A stretch of DNA of 64,000 bases from Bombus terrestris (lineage: Eukaryota; Arthropoda; Insecta; Hymenoptera; Apidae): the NCBI RefSeq assembly GCF_910591885.1, contig NC_063278.1, positions 4,117,501 to 4,181,500 of the forward strand, written 5' to 3'. Made by a program: the position numbers and the translations under genes. Shown here one piece after another: positions 51,807 to 63,170 of the stretch (positions are counted from its first letter, which is position 1; the number at the start of each line of letters is the position of its first letter). The notes under the pieces are model-generated. The model ran no database searches and was not told where the DNA came from. It was given only the letters and a program-made list of their open reading frames with translations.

Positions 51807-52794
51807 ATACTGTACGTCTGGAAGAAAGTATAGTTGCTAATATTTAATAGACGAAATAAATCGTCATTTAGATTGCATCGGATCATGTTCAGGAGAATTG
51901 TCAATTGCAGTTCAGTTTAAGAAACAAATGTCCATTTCCCTTACTATGTTTAATTATCCTAACGAACGATTTCAAGGGAATTCAAGCTTCTCTATCGTTT
52001 CATTTAAATCGTATCTTAACCATAATTTAATAAGAATAATAAAAACAACTACGATCTTTTCCTTTCGTCGGCACATTTTTAGAAACTGTCCGCTTTCCTA
52101 ACGATCGCCAATCACGATCCTTCGTCTTTCTCGCTTAGGGAATTTTTTTCGTCGACATACGCGTCGCTTCGTGAGATAGAATTAGACAGAAAGAAAAGAC
52201 TGTAATCGATTTAAAAGGATAAAAGAGAGACAAGCAGGAAGAAGAAGAACCTCGAAGAAATAAAATTGGGACTTGGCCCCTGAAATAGCCCGCTGTCCCG
52301 TCGAATCTACGATGCCGTGAGAGACAAAAGAACGCCAGATCCGTTAATGTCCCTCTTCTCCTCCTTCTTCGTCTTCTTCTTCTTCTCCTTGGCCGCGTCC
52401 AGGGCAGACGAGAAATTGAATCCTCCCATGGTTGAATTGAAAGTGCCGTGCGAAATGTGCTACTACGCGTCTGCCAGCCTCCCCTCGTCACAATGTGCGA
52501 TTGGATTTCAAAGGCATAAAGAATATCTTCTGATTGGATCGAATTTAATCCCAGTACAGCGGAATCGACCCTCTCTCCAAGCGTCGTTCGACTGTACCAA
52601 CTTTCCGCCGAATATTTACCGAATATCTACCATACGGATTAAGGAAATTAAATCGCCTGAACCCTTTGATTCTTTGGAATATTTCGATACGCGGATAATC
52701 AGAGAAACGCTAAGCGTACGAAAAATCCGCCAGAGCGACTGGCGATCGTCGAGACTTTAACGTTTCTCGGGAAACGAACGTTTATTTTTCGATA

Positions 52795-52840
52795 TATCGG
52801 GTTGGCAACTAAGTGATCGAGGATTTTTCCTTCAGATGGC
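52795..52840. mobile_element. Isolated family 1 mariner terminal repeat
   Basis: TATCGGGTTGGCAACTAAGT then GATCGAGGATTTTTCC, with no partner within several hundred bases. It points toward the transposase relic 0.8 kb to the right, but the gap is longer than expected for one mariner. Confidence 0.6.
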
Positions 52841-53644
52841 AATGACAAGATCCAATACAACGACACGACTCGACATTTTAAATATCATAAAACGTTTTAT
52901 CCTTCGTTCTATTACGCGTCATTTTCAACTTTCACCTGTTTACCTGCTTTCGGTGATACGTATATAGCGCATACCGCGAGAAATCTCTCGTAACTGCGGT
53001 AAAACTCGGAAAATTGTAATCGAGATTAATGCGACAGAGCGGGCGAAAAGAGAGCGCGACACTGCCAGGCATCCGGGGGAATGTTAAATCCAAAATTCGT
53101 TAAAACTGGCGTTCCTTTGCGTGTGTAAACGCAGCGTTAGCTTGGAGCGTGTAATTTTCAAACGACTAATATAACAGTCCTAGAAATATTAATAAGAAAA
53201 GAAGTATGCGCGATGACTAAGTGTAAGATAGGAATTTTAATCAAGAGACAAAGCGAAACAGGGGAATCCCTTGGGATCCATAAGGAAAGCAACAAAGGTA
53301 TTACGCGTATGAGAAACCTTTTAAAATTCTCACAGCTTTAAATAAAGTCACCAAACTTTACCACATGTCCAGTCTCTTTTAAACTGGAATAACTCGACCA
53401 AAATCTTACGAGTTATCCAACAGAACCAATCAAACGTTGATGTAGAGATCACCGATGATTGACGAGAGATATGAAATTATTGCCCGATGATTTTATAATT
53501 CCACATTTCCAATCTTCTCAAAAACACACAAAAGACACACAAGCGTTCGTTGTAAAATATCACGTGTACGAATGAATAATTCCCAAATTTTTCAATGAGA
53601 ATAAAAATTTAAGGAAAAAAAAAAAAGAAAAAATAGAAAAGTAC

Positions 53645-54050
53645 AGCAAAGTATTCGGTCAAAATATTCACCTTTACTTTCTATAATTTCGAGCTATCTG
53701 TCAGGCAAACGACGAATGTTCGTCTTTAGACAAGATCCAGTCATCGAGTTATTTTTGTGTTTCATTCGACAATTGGAAATGGAATGGGATAAAGCGTGTT
53801 GCATCGATCGGAACAGGTTCGGTGTAATTCGAAGTAGCAACGTCCAGTGAATAATCTGGCTGCTGGAAGGCGTTGCAAACAAGTCTCATTGTGGCTGTCT
53901 TTTGTCGTAGAAACAGCGCGTGGCCTAACGTTGTCACGCAGCAATTTCACACAGCGTTCTCTCCTTTGTCATTGGCCTGACGATTGGATCTTGTCCAAAG
54001 TCACGGCATTTTCCCGTGAAAGCAATTCATTGTTTGCCTGGTACACTTCA
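53645..54050 (-). pseudogene. Mariner transposase C-terminal relic (DD34D type)
   Basis: The minus strand reads, across three frames, NELLSRENAVT (about 54027-53995), LLRDNVRPRAV (from 53944), YSLDVATSNY (about 53853-53824), LFRSMQHALSH (from 53816), RRLPDR and a stop, then LEIIESKGEYFD ending near 53658. This order is the mariner pattern HDNARPH, YSPDLAPSDY, LFRSMQHAL, LPERW, GEYF. The second catalytic Asp is at 53935. The third position, an Asn here instead of Asp, is 106 nt further, i.e. 34 residues between plus one base, which fits DD34D with a frameshift. The Trp after LPDR is replaced by TAG. Inactive and old. Confidence 0.88.
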
Positions 54051-55055
54051 AACTGCAGAAAACAACGACAAATACTTCGCTCGAACAATTTACAACATTC
54101 TTCTATCCCTTTTCTTTCTTTTTCTTTTCCTAATAAACCTCGAGCGTGGCTGAAACATTTGCATTGCTTGTTTGCTCGTTAGGTGCGTAAAACGCGTGAA
54201 ACGAAATCGCTTACGAAGCTACGATTACTTTTAACTTTAATCCTGGCCAGTTACTCGTCTTCGTAAATACGAGCACACGGATGCAAAGAATAAAAAAGAA
54301 AATGAAAAGCATATACAGCAAGATGGAGAAATTTAATCCAACCTCGTCCACCAACGCACTGAGCGCGCGAACTTGCAAAATCAATTCTCTGAGAAACTAA
54401 CGCCCACGCCGAAAAGCTGGCATTTGTTACACCTTCGATTTATCGTTCCCTAGCCACTAATATCACGTTATACCAGACACCCTGTATTTTGCATATTTTA
54501 CATATTTCGGGACAACGCGCCTGCATAAACATCCACAGTTTATCCAACGAGCTTTCCGCCTCTACCTTTCCATCCTTTGTTTTCTTCATATAGTTATATT
54601 TGCGGCCAGTTCCGTTGTTTTCCTTGCTTCGCGTGTATCGGAGAGGCAGCAACGGCGGCGCTGGCTTTTTCATCCCTTTTTGTCGACCGCCCTGCCGCCA
54701 CCCCTTTATCGCCAGCGCGAATCCAAAGCGCGTGATAAATTGGACCGCTGCCAGGCGAGGGTGGCGTTCCACGCGCAAATTAATCACCGTTCAACCGGTT
54801 TCTCGTCACGCGTCCGCGAAAATGCATACGCTGTAATATGTAGATGGGCTAATAGACGCGCGATCTTTCCCCTTTCTTTCGTTTTCGGCCGATCGAGCCA
54901 CGTTATGAGGATTTATGGCTATTAAAGAGAGACGTTAACGAGCAGTTTCGGAAAACTGTTGCCGTTTGCCGCCTGTCGTTTATCGACACGTCAGATTGTC
55001 CCAAAGGATTCTCCCTTTTAAGAAGAAAATAATAGATCCGCCAGATTTTTCCTTC

Positions 55056-55135
55056 TATTGGGTTGGCAGCTAAGTGATTATGTGTCATTGGGTGATATTA
55101 ACAAAATCCACAGTCACTTAGTTGCCAATCCAATA
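55056..55135. mobile_element. Mariner-type MITE, family 1, complete copy
   Basis: Left TATTGGGTTGGCAGCTAAGT and right ACTTAGTTGCCAATCCAATA are inverted repeats with TA at each end. 80 bp. Confidence 0.9.
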
Positions 55136-55159
55136 TATTATTTTACCGTTGCATAGCAT

Positions 55160-55272
55160 TTTGTTCCAACGGAGCAAAGTGGACGGTACGTAATTCACTA
55201 AAATAATACAAAACAACAAATGCATCGCGTTATTTGCTTAGAAAGCGAAAGAGACTTTTGGCACGATCGAAT
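55160..55272. mobile_element. Mariner-type MITE, family 2, right half
   Basis: TTTTGTTCCAACGGAGCAAA, ATTCACTAAAATAATACAAA and the terminal GAAAGCGAAAGAGACTTTTG then GCACGATCGAATA. It abuts the family 1 element; the left terminal repeat is missing. Confidence 0.65.
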
Positions 55273-55639
55273 ACGACACGCGAGGTTTCACGAGATCGCG
55301 GTCTGAACTGGATAAGAAACTGGAGAAAAGTGGAGAACTCGCGAGGAGCAACGGAGATGCGGGAGAAAGAGGACAAGAGAAATTGAAAAAGGAGAAAGAA
55401 GGAAAGGAGAAGAAGGATAAACCGATGACAGACAGGGGCAGGGGAGAAGTTAGAGCGGAGATTCCCAAGCTGTACACGAGGTAGCGACCTCCAAGAGGGT
55501 TGCGAACCGTTTCCTCGTGGATCATCTTCGCTATCTTTAGCTCGCGATTATTTTTATGAAATACTTCATCATACTGTTTTTTTCTCTTTAAATTAAGACT
55601 TCGGATCCTTTTACGTGTCTTATTTCCTTAGTTAGCTCA

Positions 55640-55972
55640 TAAAAATAGGAATTTACGTAAACAACGGTAATTCGCCGATGGATAAACAATTTCTTATGGA
55701 TCGTGCGAAACGAAGGTTTCTTTGCGTTATGTTGCATCAAGAAAGATTTGTTTTTGTGTTAGTGAATATTAACAGCTAATGTTAATTATGTTAGGGTGAG
55801 GATTTTTATACGCCCTGTTTCTTTCATCGTGTTCGAAAAGATAGGAGTTTACATAAACGTCGATAATTCGCTAATGGATAAACTATTTCTTATGGATCGT
55901 GTGAAACAAAGTTTCTTTGCATCGTGTCGCATCCAGAGAAATTTGTTTTTGGGTTAGCGAATATATTAATTA
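55640..55972. repeat. Diverged direct duplication, about 195-bp spacing
   Basis: AAAATAGGAATTTACGTAAA (55643) and AAGATAGGAGTTTACATAAA (55839) begin two copies that share AATTCG then C(C/T)(G/A)ATGGATAAAC and TTTCTTATGGATCGTG. Confidence 0.85.
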
Positions 55973-56181
55973 TATTAGGTCGTTCGAAAAGTGTCTTTCC
56001 TTTACAGACACGTGTTTTACAACGACGCATCTTTATAGAAACACGAAAGCTAATCCATCGAACGTTGTGATATTTATTTTGATAGAACAAAATGGATCAT
56101 ACGTAATTCGATAAAATAATATAAAACGGAAAATATAGTGCATTTCCTTATAAAACGAAAGAAACTTCTCGGCCAACCTAA
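55973..56181. mobile_element. Mariner-type MITE, family 2
   Basis: Left TATTAGGTCGTTCGAAAAGT. The right end CGAAAGAAACTTCTCGGCCA then ACCTAAT is its imperfect inverted repeat. The middle has GAACAAAATGGATCATACGT then AATTCGATAAAATAATATAA. 209 bp. Confidence 0.85.
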
Positions 56182-57187
56182 TGGTTAATAATTAAACAGT
56201 ATTAACAGTTGGTATGTTAATAATATCAATCACCACACGACAATTAAATAAATTGCATCCAAGTAGAAATTTCTTTCGTTTATTAAATGGTTAAGGGCTC
56301 TGCTTTGAACACTGCATATTTGTACATATTCTTATTTTTGGAATTTTAAATTTCCCAAAAATGCTTAAACATTCATCACCTATCGACAGCTAATGATACA
56401 TAAGTCGATCGTTTTTTACGATCACTTTGATAGTTCAAACGCGATATGTCTGTCTATTCTAAAGAAGGATCGTGATACGAGAACGATTGAGAAACACTGA
56501 GAACTAAAGTAACGGAGAAAACGGAAAAAGGGAGCAGGAACGTGGAAGAGAAGAGAAGGAGAAGGCCGTGCATTATGCCCAGCCAGTGATGAAACCGTCT
56601 GTATTCTTGCAATTCGAAGAAATGTGGAACGAAGAAATTGACGACAATTAGGTTCCCTTCTGGCCATTACGGCGGAATTAGTTTCAAAGATTCGCGGTTT
56701 TCGTCGCCTTCTTCTTTCCAGTACGATCGTATTATAGTTAAATGAACGTTTCAGGTGCTAAGTTTCCGAACGATGTTTGCCAACTTTCTGCACTCTACTA
56801 AAACTCCGCTATAAACTGCTTAACTACGTCCGTTATCGTCATCACAGTTATAATTTTAGTATCTTCGGTACAGGGAACTACATTTCGAATACGATCCTCG
56901 AAAAATACCGACAACTTCGTACGTTTCTTCATAAACCAGGCGTAAATTCTCTTCTTGCGACAGAGCTTCTCTTCTCGTTGATCATCGAACGAACAGCTGT
57001 GATACTCGAATTCTTCGAATATCGTCGATTTTCTAAAGATCACTGCATTCATAGCCTATTGATAGTTAATCCAAATAGTAAGAAAAACGAAGAAACTTGA
57101 AGAAAGTAGAATTCGTGTTTCTATATCGCGTCGTTCCAACGTCCCATCCAGCTTGAGAAACCTAAACTCAAGCTCGTTGGAATTTTA

Positions 57188-57720
57188 TCACGTTCCAAAC
57201 CGAACGAAAGAAACCATTTGGTACAAATACCTCCGGTTATCTGAAACTTTCCCGAACAGAATACGTCGTCAAGTTACTGTAGTGGAAATCGCATTGCGTT
57301 ACACGTTCTGTATAAAAATACAAGGAAACAGAGAAAAATTCTTGTCCCAACAGTCATTCCGATTTCAAATCTAATCTCAGCTTCCCTCAGATCATCACGC
57401 TCCGTCAAATCAAAAGAAAGAAACTGATACAAACACCTCTGATTCTTTGCAACTCCCCTAAACGATCCTGATACGTCGTCCAACTACTGCAAACTGTATC
57501 TCAATGGTCTAACTCGGATTGCATTTTGTATGTTAAAAATGCGCGTTAATAACAATTAATTAAAAAATAAAGAATCGCTAGAAGAGTGAAAATCGCCTTT
57601 TGTTATCGTTAATCCGACTTTTGTCTGGAAAACCTACGCTGAAACTCGCTGTAATTGTCACGTTCCGAGCGGAAAGAAAGGGAGCATCAACCCTTATCGC
57701 CTGAAACTTGCCTGCGCGAT
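57188..57720. repeat. Old, diverged triplication of about 200-260 bp
   Basis: TCACGTTCCAAACCGAACGA near 57188, TCACGCTCCGTCAAATCAAA near 57395 and TCACGTTCCGAGCGGAAAGA near 57658 each precede AAGAAA(C/G)..., a segment with (CT)GAAACTT or GCAACTCCCC, and in the first two ATACGTCGTC(C)AA.TTACTG. Copy identity is low. Confidence 0.55.
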
Positions 57721-58812
57721 AATATATCCAGGAAATTACGCGAACGTCGTCGATCTTCTCATTAACCGCGACATTCGGACACGCATTCCTGCGTGTTAGG
57801 AGGCAAAGTGGCGGTGGAACGCGAACACAACCTAACCTAGCCCAACTTAGCCGTAGGGGAAGCGACTGGTACGTAAGCGCAGGGACAGAGTTAGGGTGAA
57901 AATTCGCTGGTGATGGAGCTTGAGGCTGGTCCAAAGGGGGAATCATCGATTTTCGTGGATCGTGTGAACGCAAACCTCGTGGACGTGGTCCGGAGACGTC
58001 GACCCAGGCCTTCGGATTTGCCTTGCAAAATCTCATCGGCGTACGGTGCGGCATTTGAACGGCTGTTTGGAAGAAAAATCAAAATTCCCAGGCAACGTTT
58101 GCATATTCGGAGGCGACGTTCTCGCGTCGCACAGAGAGGCATTCGAACAAGGATTCGGGACAAGAATGAAAGATGTAAATGGAGTGCATTTTTCTAGGAG
58201 ATGAATTGAGACAGGAAGACAGATCCGAATAAAAATGTGTTTGTCAGATCTTTGTTAGTATCTTTTTTGTTTTTCCCTGTTTCCTATGAAATATTTTGAA
58301 TATTTGTTCTTCTGTCTAACGTTCGTGTAAATAGCGCAAAGTTACGATCTTCCCATTTTTTCGTAAGTGGTCACGCAGAAACAACTTGTTCTCCGTTTTG
58401 TTTCCTCGGTTATAGAGCTGACACGAAAAAGAGAAATTGCGTGGCTTTTGAAATTTTCTGGGAATAAACATGGCGAGAAATACGCGATAACGAATGAATT
58501 TGATTTCTTCGATCGGAAGAATTGAGAACACACGGTGTAGCAGTTTGCAATGAAAATAGATTATACAACGATGTAACACAATGCCTCATTAATACAGGAA
58601 CATCAATGGTATTGGATAATTGGGATGGTTTCCTTAAATCTCTCTTTAAAAATAAGAAGAAAAATTATTAAATTGCAAATTGAAACGTATCTTTGCTCCA
58701 GTTCTTCTTCGTATCTACAGTGTGACAAACGCTGTTTAACAAGAACTAACAGACAAGAATGTATAACCAACGAGCGACCTAATGTTCAAGCGATTAGATT
58801 TTCATACATGAA

Positions 58813-59308
58813 CGACCTTTATTAACCGTCTATCGATTTTTGGGACAATCGTCGTTTTTATCCAAAGCAGTCGCTCACAGTTTGATGATATCAGAGTAAT
58901 AAGATCAAAATCGAGCGAGGATTATTTCGACTTTTGTCAATTTTGAATGTCGCAGCACTGTGACGACTAAAGACACACATAACCGACCTTTATTAATCGT
59001 CTATCGATTTTTGGGACAGTCGTCGTTTTTATCCAAAGCAGTCGCTCACAGTTTGATGATATCAGAGTAATAAGATCAAAATCGAGCGAGAAATATTTCC
59101 ATTTTTGTCAATTTTGAATGTCGCAGCACTGTGACGACTAAAGACACACATAACCGACCTTTATTAACCGTCTATCGATTTTTGGGACAATCGTAGTTTT
59201 TATCCAAAGCAATCGCTCACAGTTTGATGATATCAGAGTAATAAGATCAAAATCGAGCGAGGATTATTTCGACTTTTGTCAATTTTGCATGTCGCAGCAC
59301 TGTGACGA
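58813..59308. repeat. 171-bp tandem array, three copies
   Basis: CGACCTTTATTAA begins at 58813, 58984 and 59155. Units share CGTCTATCGATTTTTGGGAC, CGCTCACAGTTTGATGATAT, AGTAATAAGATCAAAATCGA and GTCGCAGCACTGTGACGA. Copies differ at a handful of bases. Non-coding. Confidence 0.96.
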
Positions 59309-62300
59309 GTTAAAAGCCTTCGAGAAGATGATTTCTCCTCTACGAGGCTAACTCGTGAAACTTGGTAAGTGTAAACCGAGCTCCGACAGATTACGCGTAA
59401 TTTTGAGCGATTTGAAAATCAAACCGTTCTTCGTTCGCTTCAGATCGCAGGTTTGCTCGAATGATCTCGAGAAATTTAGTTGGTTTCATTGGTAAATCGA
59501 TTTGTAACTTCAATCGGCTCTGCGTGCGACACTGTGATTATGGCGAGATTATTAATTTAACCATATCGTAAACGCATACTTAATGTAGCGATTAACAATT
59601 TAGTAATCTAACCGAGTATTATATCTATAAAATATCTATAAAAAAATCTATAAAAAAAATGTATCGTTTAGAAAATTAGCTAAACGGTGTGTTTGTACGA
59701 ATTCCAAGGAAGATTAGACTCGACTTCGTGGTTTCTTCAAATTATTCAAAGTCGCTGAAACATCGTTAGAATCTTGGCCGAGGTTTAACGCGTTAAATTA
59801 ATATAATATCCAGAATTACGCGTCACTGTTAACTCCGCTGGTAGAATTTTCCCCAACGTTGGAATACAAAGTTGCTACTAACTCCACAAACTTCACTGTT
59901 TGTTCAAACAAAGAAAGAAGGACTTCGGAGTACATACGCGAAACGAGTGATCGCGCGTACCATCGCAACGATTCTTTCGTATTCTTCGAGCTGGAGAAAC
60001 GTTTTAACGATTAAAAGAGAGAAGAAGAAATAAAAGGATTCAAAATTCTAACGCCAATCTGAAATACACAAAATTTCACCTCGAACGTCGTGCAAATCGC
60101 AGCTCGATTATAATCGAAAATTATGAGAAATGTATGGCGCGATCTTCCCTCGCTTTTTATTTCATAAAATTTCTCCAACATCGCGTTTCTCTCTTGCGAT
60201 TTTTAAAAAACAGGAACGCAATTGGCTAGCGGCTAATCGACGAGAATCGACCGATTAATCGGAGAAATTCGGAGCTGCTCCATTGCTCCGATACCTGGAG
60301 GGACCGAAGGGTAAACGGGTCAATACTTGGAATGCGCTATCCGCTTTAAGGAATGAAGCGTTAAGGGATGCGAAGAGGCCGAGCAAGCTCTGCTGCAAGC
60401 ATAGGCTCGATGGTAAACGAGGGAGGATGTTCGCTCGATCGTGGCCACAGATACGGAAAAAACGCGCGGTGTCTTCCGCTTCGCTGGATATATCAACCCC
60501 TTGAACGGCGACGCGCCGAGGGTGCAGGAATTTCAACGAAATCTTCGTCTGAATTATCCAGAAACGCAGCTTTTTTCTTTCTTGCACGCGCATCGAACAC
60601 TCGCGGAAACCTTGCGCGAATATATCGCGCTCGTTGAACAGAGAAGCTTTGCGGGAAATTTCGAAGCTACGAAACAGAAACTCGAAACGAGGAAAATGGG
60701 ATCTGTGGCTTGAACGCGAGAACTGGCAATGTCGCGTTTTTGGAAAAACGTGTCAAACCCGTTATTGAGTTTGCAAATAATTGTACACTCTGTGTAGAGA
60801 CCTGCAGAGATAGGTACACGTTGAAACGTTCGTTTAAAAGACTATTACCCGAAGGTTTGCTTCTGGCGTACGAACCAGAGGACGAGCAAGAACCGCGAAA
60901 TCTCGATTCAGTTGGCTGTACGTGAGTTCTGCGTAGGTGTTCGGAAAAATTGACAAACATCCTTAGTCCATGCCGGGCACTTACAGAAAACGAATATACG
61001 TGTCCTTAGTCCACACCGATAGCTTTCGCCAGACGCATATACGCGCCCATAGCACTCTAAGGGTTAAAAAAGATATTAAACTAATGTGTAAAATAGAACA
61101 TGAAAGGTAGATACTGTCTGTGTTGAAAATAAATGAATTTTTGAATATATCTTTCAATGTTAATATCTCGATTTCCCAGGTACTGAAATTGACGATTACA
61201 TTTGATTGATCATTCTGCGAGAATAGGAAACACTGTGATAAATCGGAGGATCTATCTTTTTCTGAATTCTAAATTTCCTAAATTTGCATGAACGTCCGCA
61301 TCCTAATTACGCGCGTTATAGAAAATATTTTTCAGTCTCGTTGTAATTGCGATAACGCTGTCGTAATTCTCGAAGGAGATCGTGCATCAGATCGATGCCA
61401 GAGAGTGGTGAATTGCGTGCGCGTATATAAAGACGCGAAACATTGTAGCAAATGCGATTGTTCGTTTTTTTTTATGGCGAAGATAAAAGGGATCTCCAAT
61501 TATAATTAGAAACAGTCGGATGTGCGCAGAGTGACGTTATTTTGCGGATTAACAAACGCAAACGTATCGTAATTCCGCGTATATATTATGATAATTACGA
61601 GATAATATTGTTCCACCGGTGTAGCCAGAGGAAACAGCAGAAAATATGTTATTCAATAATTTTGAGAGTATCGCATTTCAGGAAACGCTGCTGACATAAC
61701 AAATGCTCGAATACTTGCATATCTGTGTGCATAATATGTATAATAAGCTCGCTTTTTTTGTAATTAAGCGGATATTCCTTTTTTTTTCTCTCTTCCTATT
61801 CCTTTCTTTTCTTTTTTTAAATAAAAGTTGTACGTTATAATAACGAGTTACGAGGGGAATTTTACACCTCCATTTATTCGCCAACAAAATGCACTAAGGT
61901 GTTTTAATGAACTGGATACCGATAAACACAATAACAAAGAAAAATGCTACATTAATTTTCAAAAATTCTTCCGTGAAATATGCCAGCCTTTTGACCTCGA
62001 TTTCTAAAAATATCTTTAAACTATCGGCGCGTTTAAATTACTACCATCGATCGTCATCATTCGCTTTCTCGCACGAATTACGGATATTTTTGTTTGTATT
62101 CTATTATCGGTAACGCGGTAATCAACGTGTCAACCGAAAACCACCATTTCAAAGTGCATAATTAAAAGTTAATATTTCCAGCATACTGTATATCGTTTTA
62201 CTCTGCTTCCCTGGGAAAAAAGAAAAGAAGAAGAAGAACGAGAAGAAAAAATTTAACTCGACGGGACGATTCCGCGGAATTAATATCAAAAGATCGTCGA

Positions 62301-62987
62301 ACGGCTGCTGTTTAAGCAAAAAAGAAAAAAAAAAAGAAAAGAAGAAGAAGAAGGAAATAGAAAAAAAGGAAGGGTGAATCGCGCAGAGGTGAATGAAAAT
62401 TAAGCGGCGTTTCCCTTCGCAGACCGTCCTTTTTTCCCATTACGTGGCGAAGCGTGGGCCACGATGCAATTTTTCCATTGAAAAGTTCTTTCCTAGCGGA
62501 GTCGAGGCGTCGAGTAAGAGCCGCGATTCTGCGTCGGATTGTAATTTCGCGCGTGTAAACCGCACAGAAGGAGAGAACATTAGGCGAAGGATAAGTTGCC
62601 GCGCGATGCCATCTGATATCGCGGCGCAATAAGCTTCCACGACTCGCATTGTCTCGCGCTGCCATATGCGCTCCTGTCGTGCATACGTGACAACGAAGCC
62701 CTATACCTTTGCGGTCTGTCGAGAATTTTACGACTACCGTGAGCGATTACATCGCGTCCTCGATCGATTAAAAAAAAAAAAAAAGAAAAAAGAGCTGTAA
62801 TATACCACGTAATATACTCTACGTGTGGTTCCGCTTTGTTGGAGACCAGATGTACGCAGATAGTTGCGCACAGTGGAAAACGATGAAAGTTTTCGGTGAG
62901 AATAATAGCACGCGTGTGCTGCTCTTCGCCCGTTGGCTTGTAATTATAACACAGCGAAGAAAAATGCCTTTTTCCGGTTCGAACGTA
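59309..62987. other. Upstream UTX intron or flank, part 9
   Basis: A CpG-rich block at about 60250-60920 carries overlapping frames on both strands, with no recognised protein. A likely TTAA-type element end lies at 60961-61066. A/G-rich low-complexity runs lie at 62218-62370 and a poly-A run at 62771-62784. Confidence 0.5.
60961..61066. mobile_element. Possible single end of a TTAA-type transposon
   Basis: The reverse complement begins TTAACCCTTAGAGTGCTATG and continues into two copies of the block CCTTAGTCCA(T/C)(G/A)CCG (60962 and 61003), with ACGAATATACGTG/ACGCATATACGCG. Terminal TTAA with subterminal repeats suggests a piggyBac-like end. No partner found. Confidence 0.4.
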
Positions 62988-63170
62988 TATTGGGTTGTGG
63001 CAAAAGCTTCTTTCGTCTTATAAGGAAAATGACAGACGCGTAACACTTTTTGTTTTATATTGTTTTATTACGATCATACATAATTCGATAAAACAATAGG
63101 AAATAAAAAAGTGTGGCGCATCTATTGTTTGCTTACGAAACGAAAGAAACTTTTGGGACGACCCGGTATA
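62988..63170. mobile_element. Mariner-type MITE, family 2
   Basis: Left TATTGGGTTGTGGCAAAAGC then TTCTTTCGTCTTATAAGG. Right CGAAACGAAAGAAACTTTTG then GGACGACCCGGTATA. The interior CATACATAATTCGATAAAAC is shared. 183 bp, TA at both ends. Confidence 0.85.

Larger units (their letters stand above)
48951..53644. other. Upstream UTX intron or flank, part 7
   Basis: Holds three family 2 mariner-type MITEs (49756, 50833, 51620), a GGTT/GGTC microsatellite (50187-50215), a TTC/TCC run at 52350-52395 and one isolated family 1 terminal repeat at 52795. No gene recognised. Confidence 0.5.
54051..58812. other. Upstream UTX intron or flank, part 8
   Basis: Contains MITEs at 55056, 55160 and 55973, a diverged duplication at 55640-55972 and a diverged triplication at 57188-57720. 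CpG-rich blocks at 54600-54830 and 57750-58160 have overlapping frames on both strands, including the longest in the window (57578-58054 minus), but no domain pattern. Confidence 0.5.

Noticed and set aside
52347..52760. Plus-strand frame beginning MSLFSSFFVFFFFSLAASRA, like a secreted protein
   Set aside because: The signal-peptide-like start is the translation of a TTC/TCC low-complexity run. The rest has no pattern and the context is repeat-rich intron.
57578..58163. Longest open frames in the window, on both strands
   Set aside because: CpG-rich composition lowers stop frequency in several frames at once. No domain, no phase-compatible splice sites recognised.
60255..60960. Overlapping frames on both strands in a GC-rich block
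   Set aside because: All frames are open together because of composition. None shows a recognisable protein.
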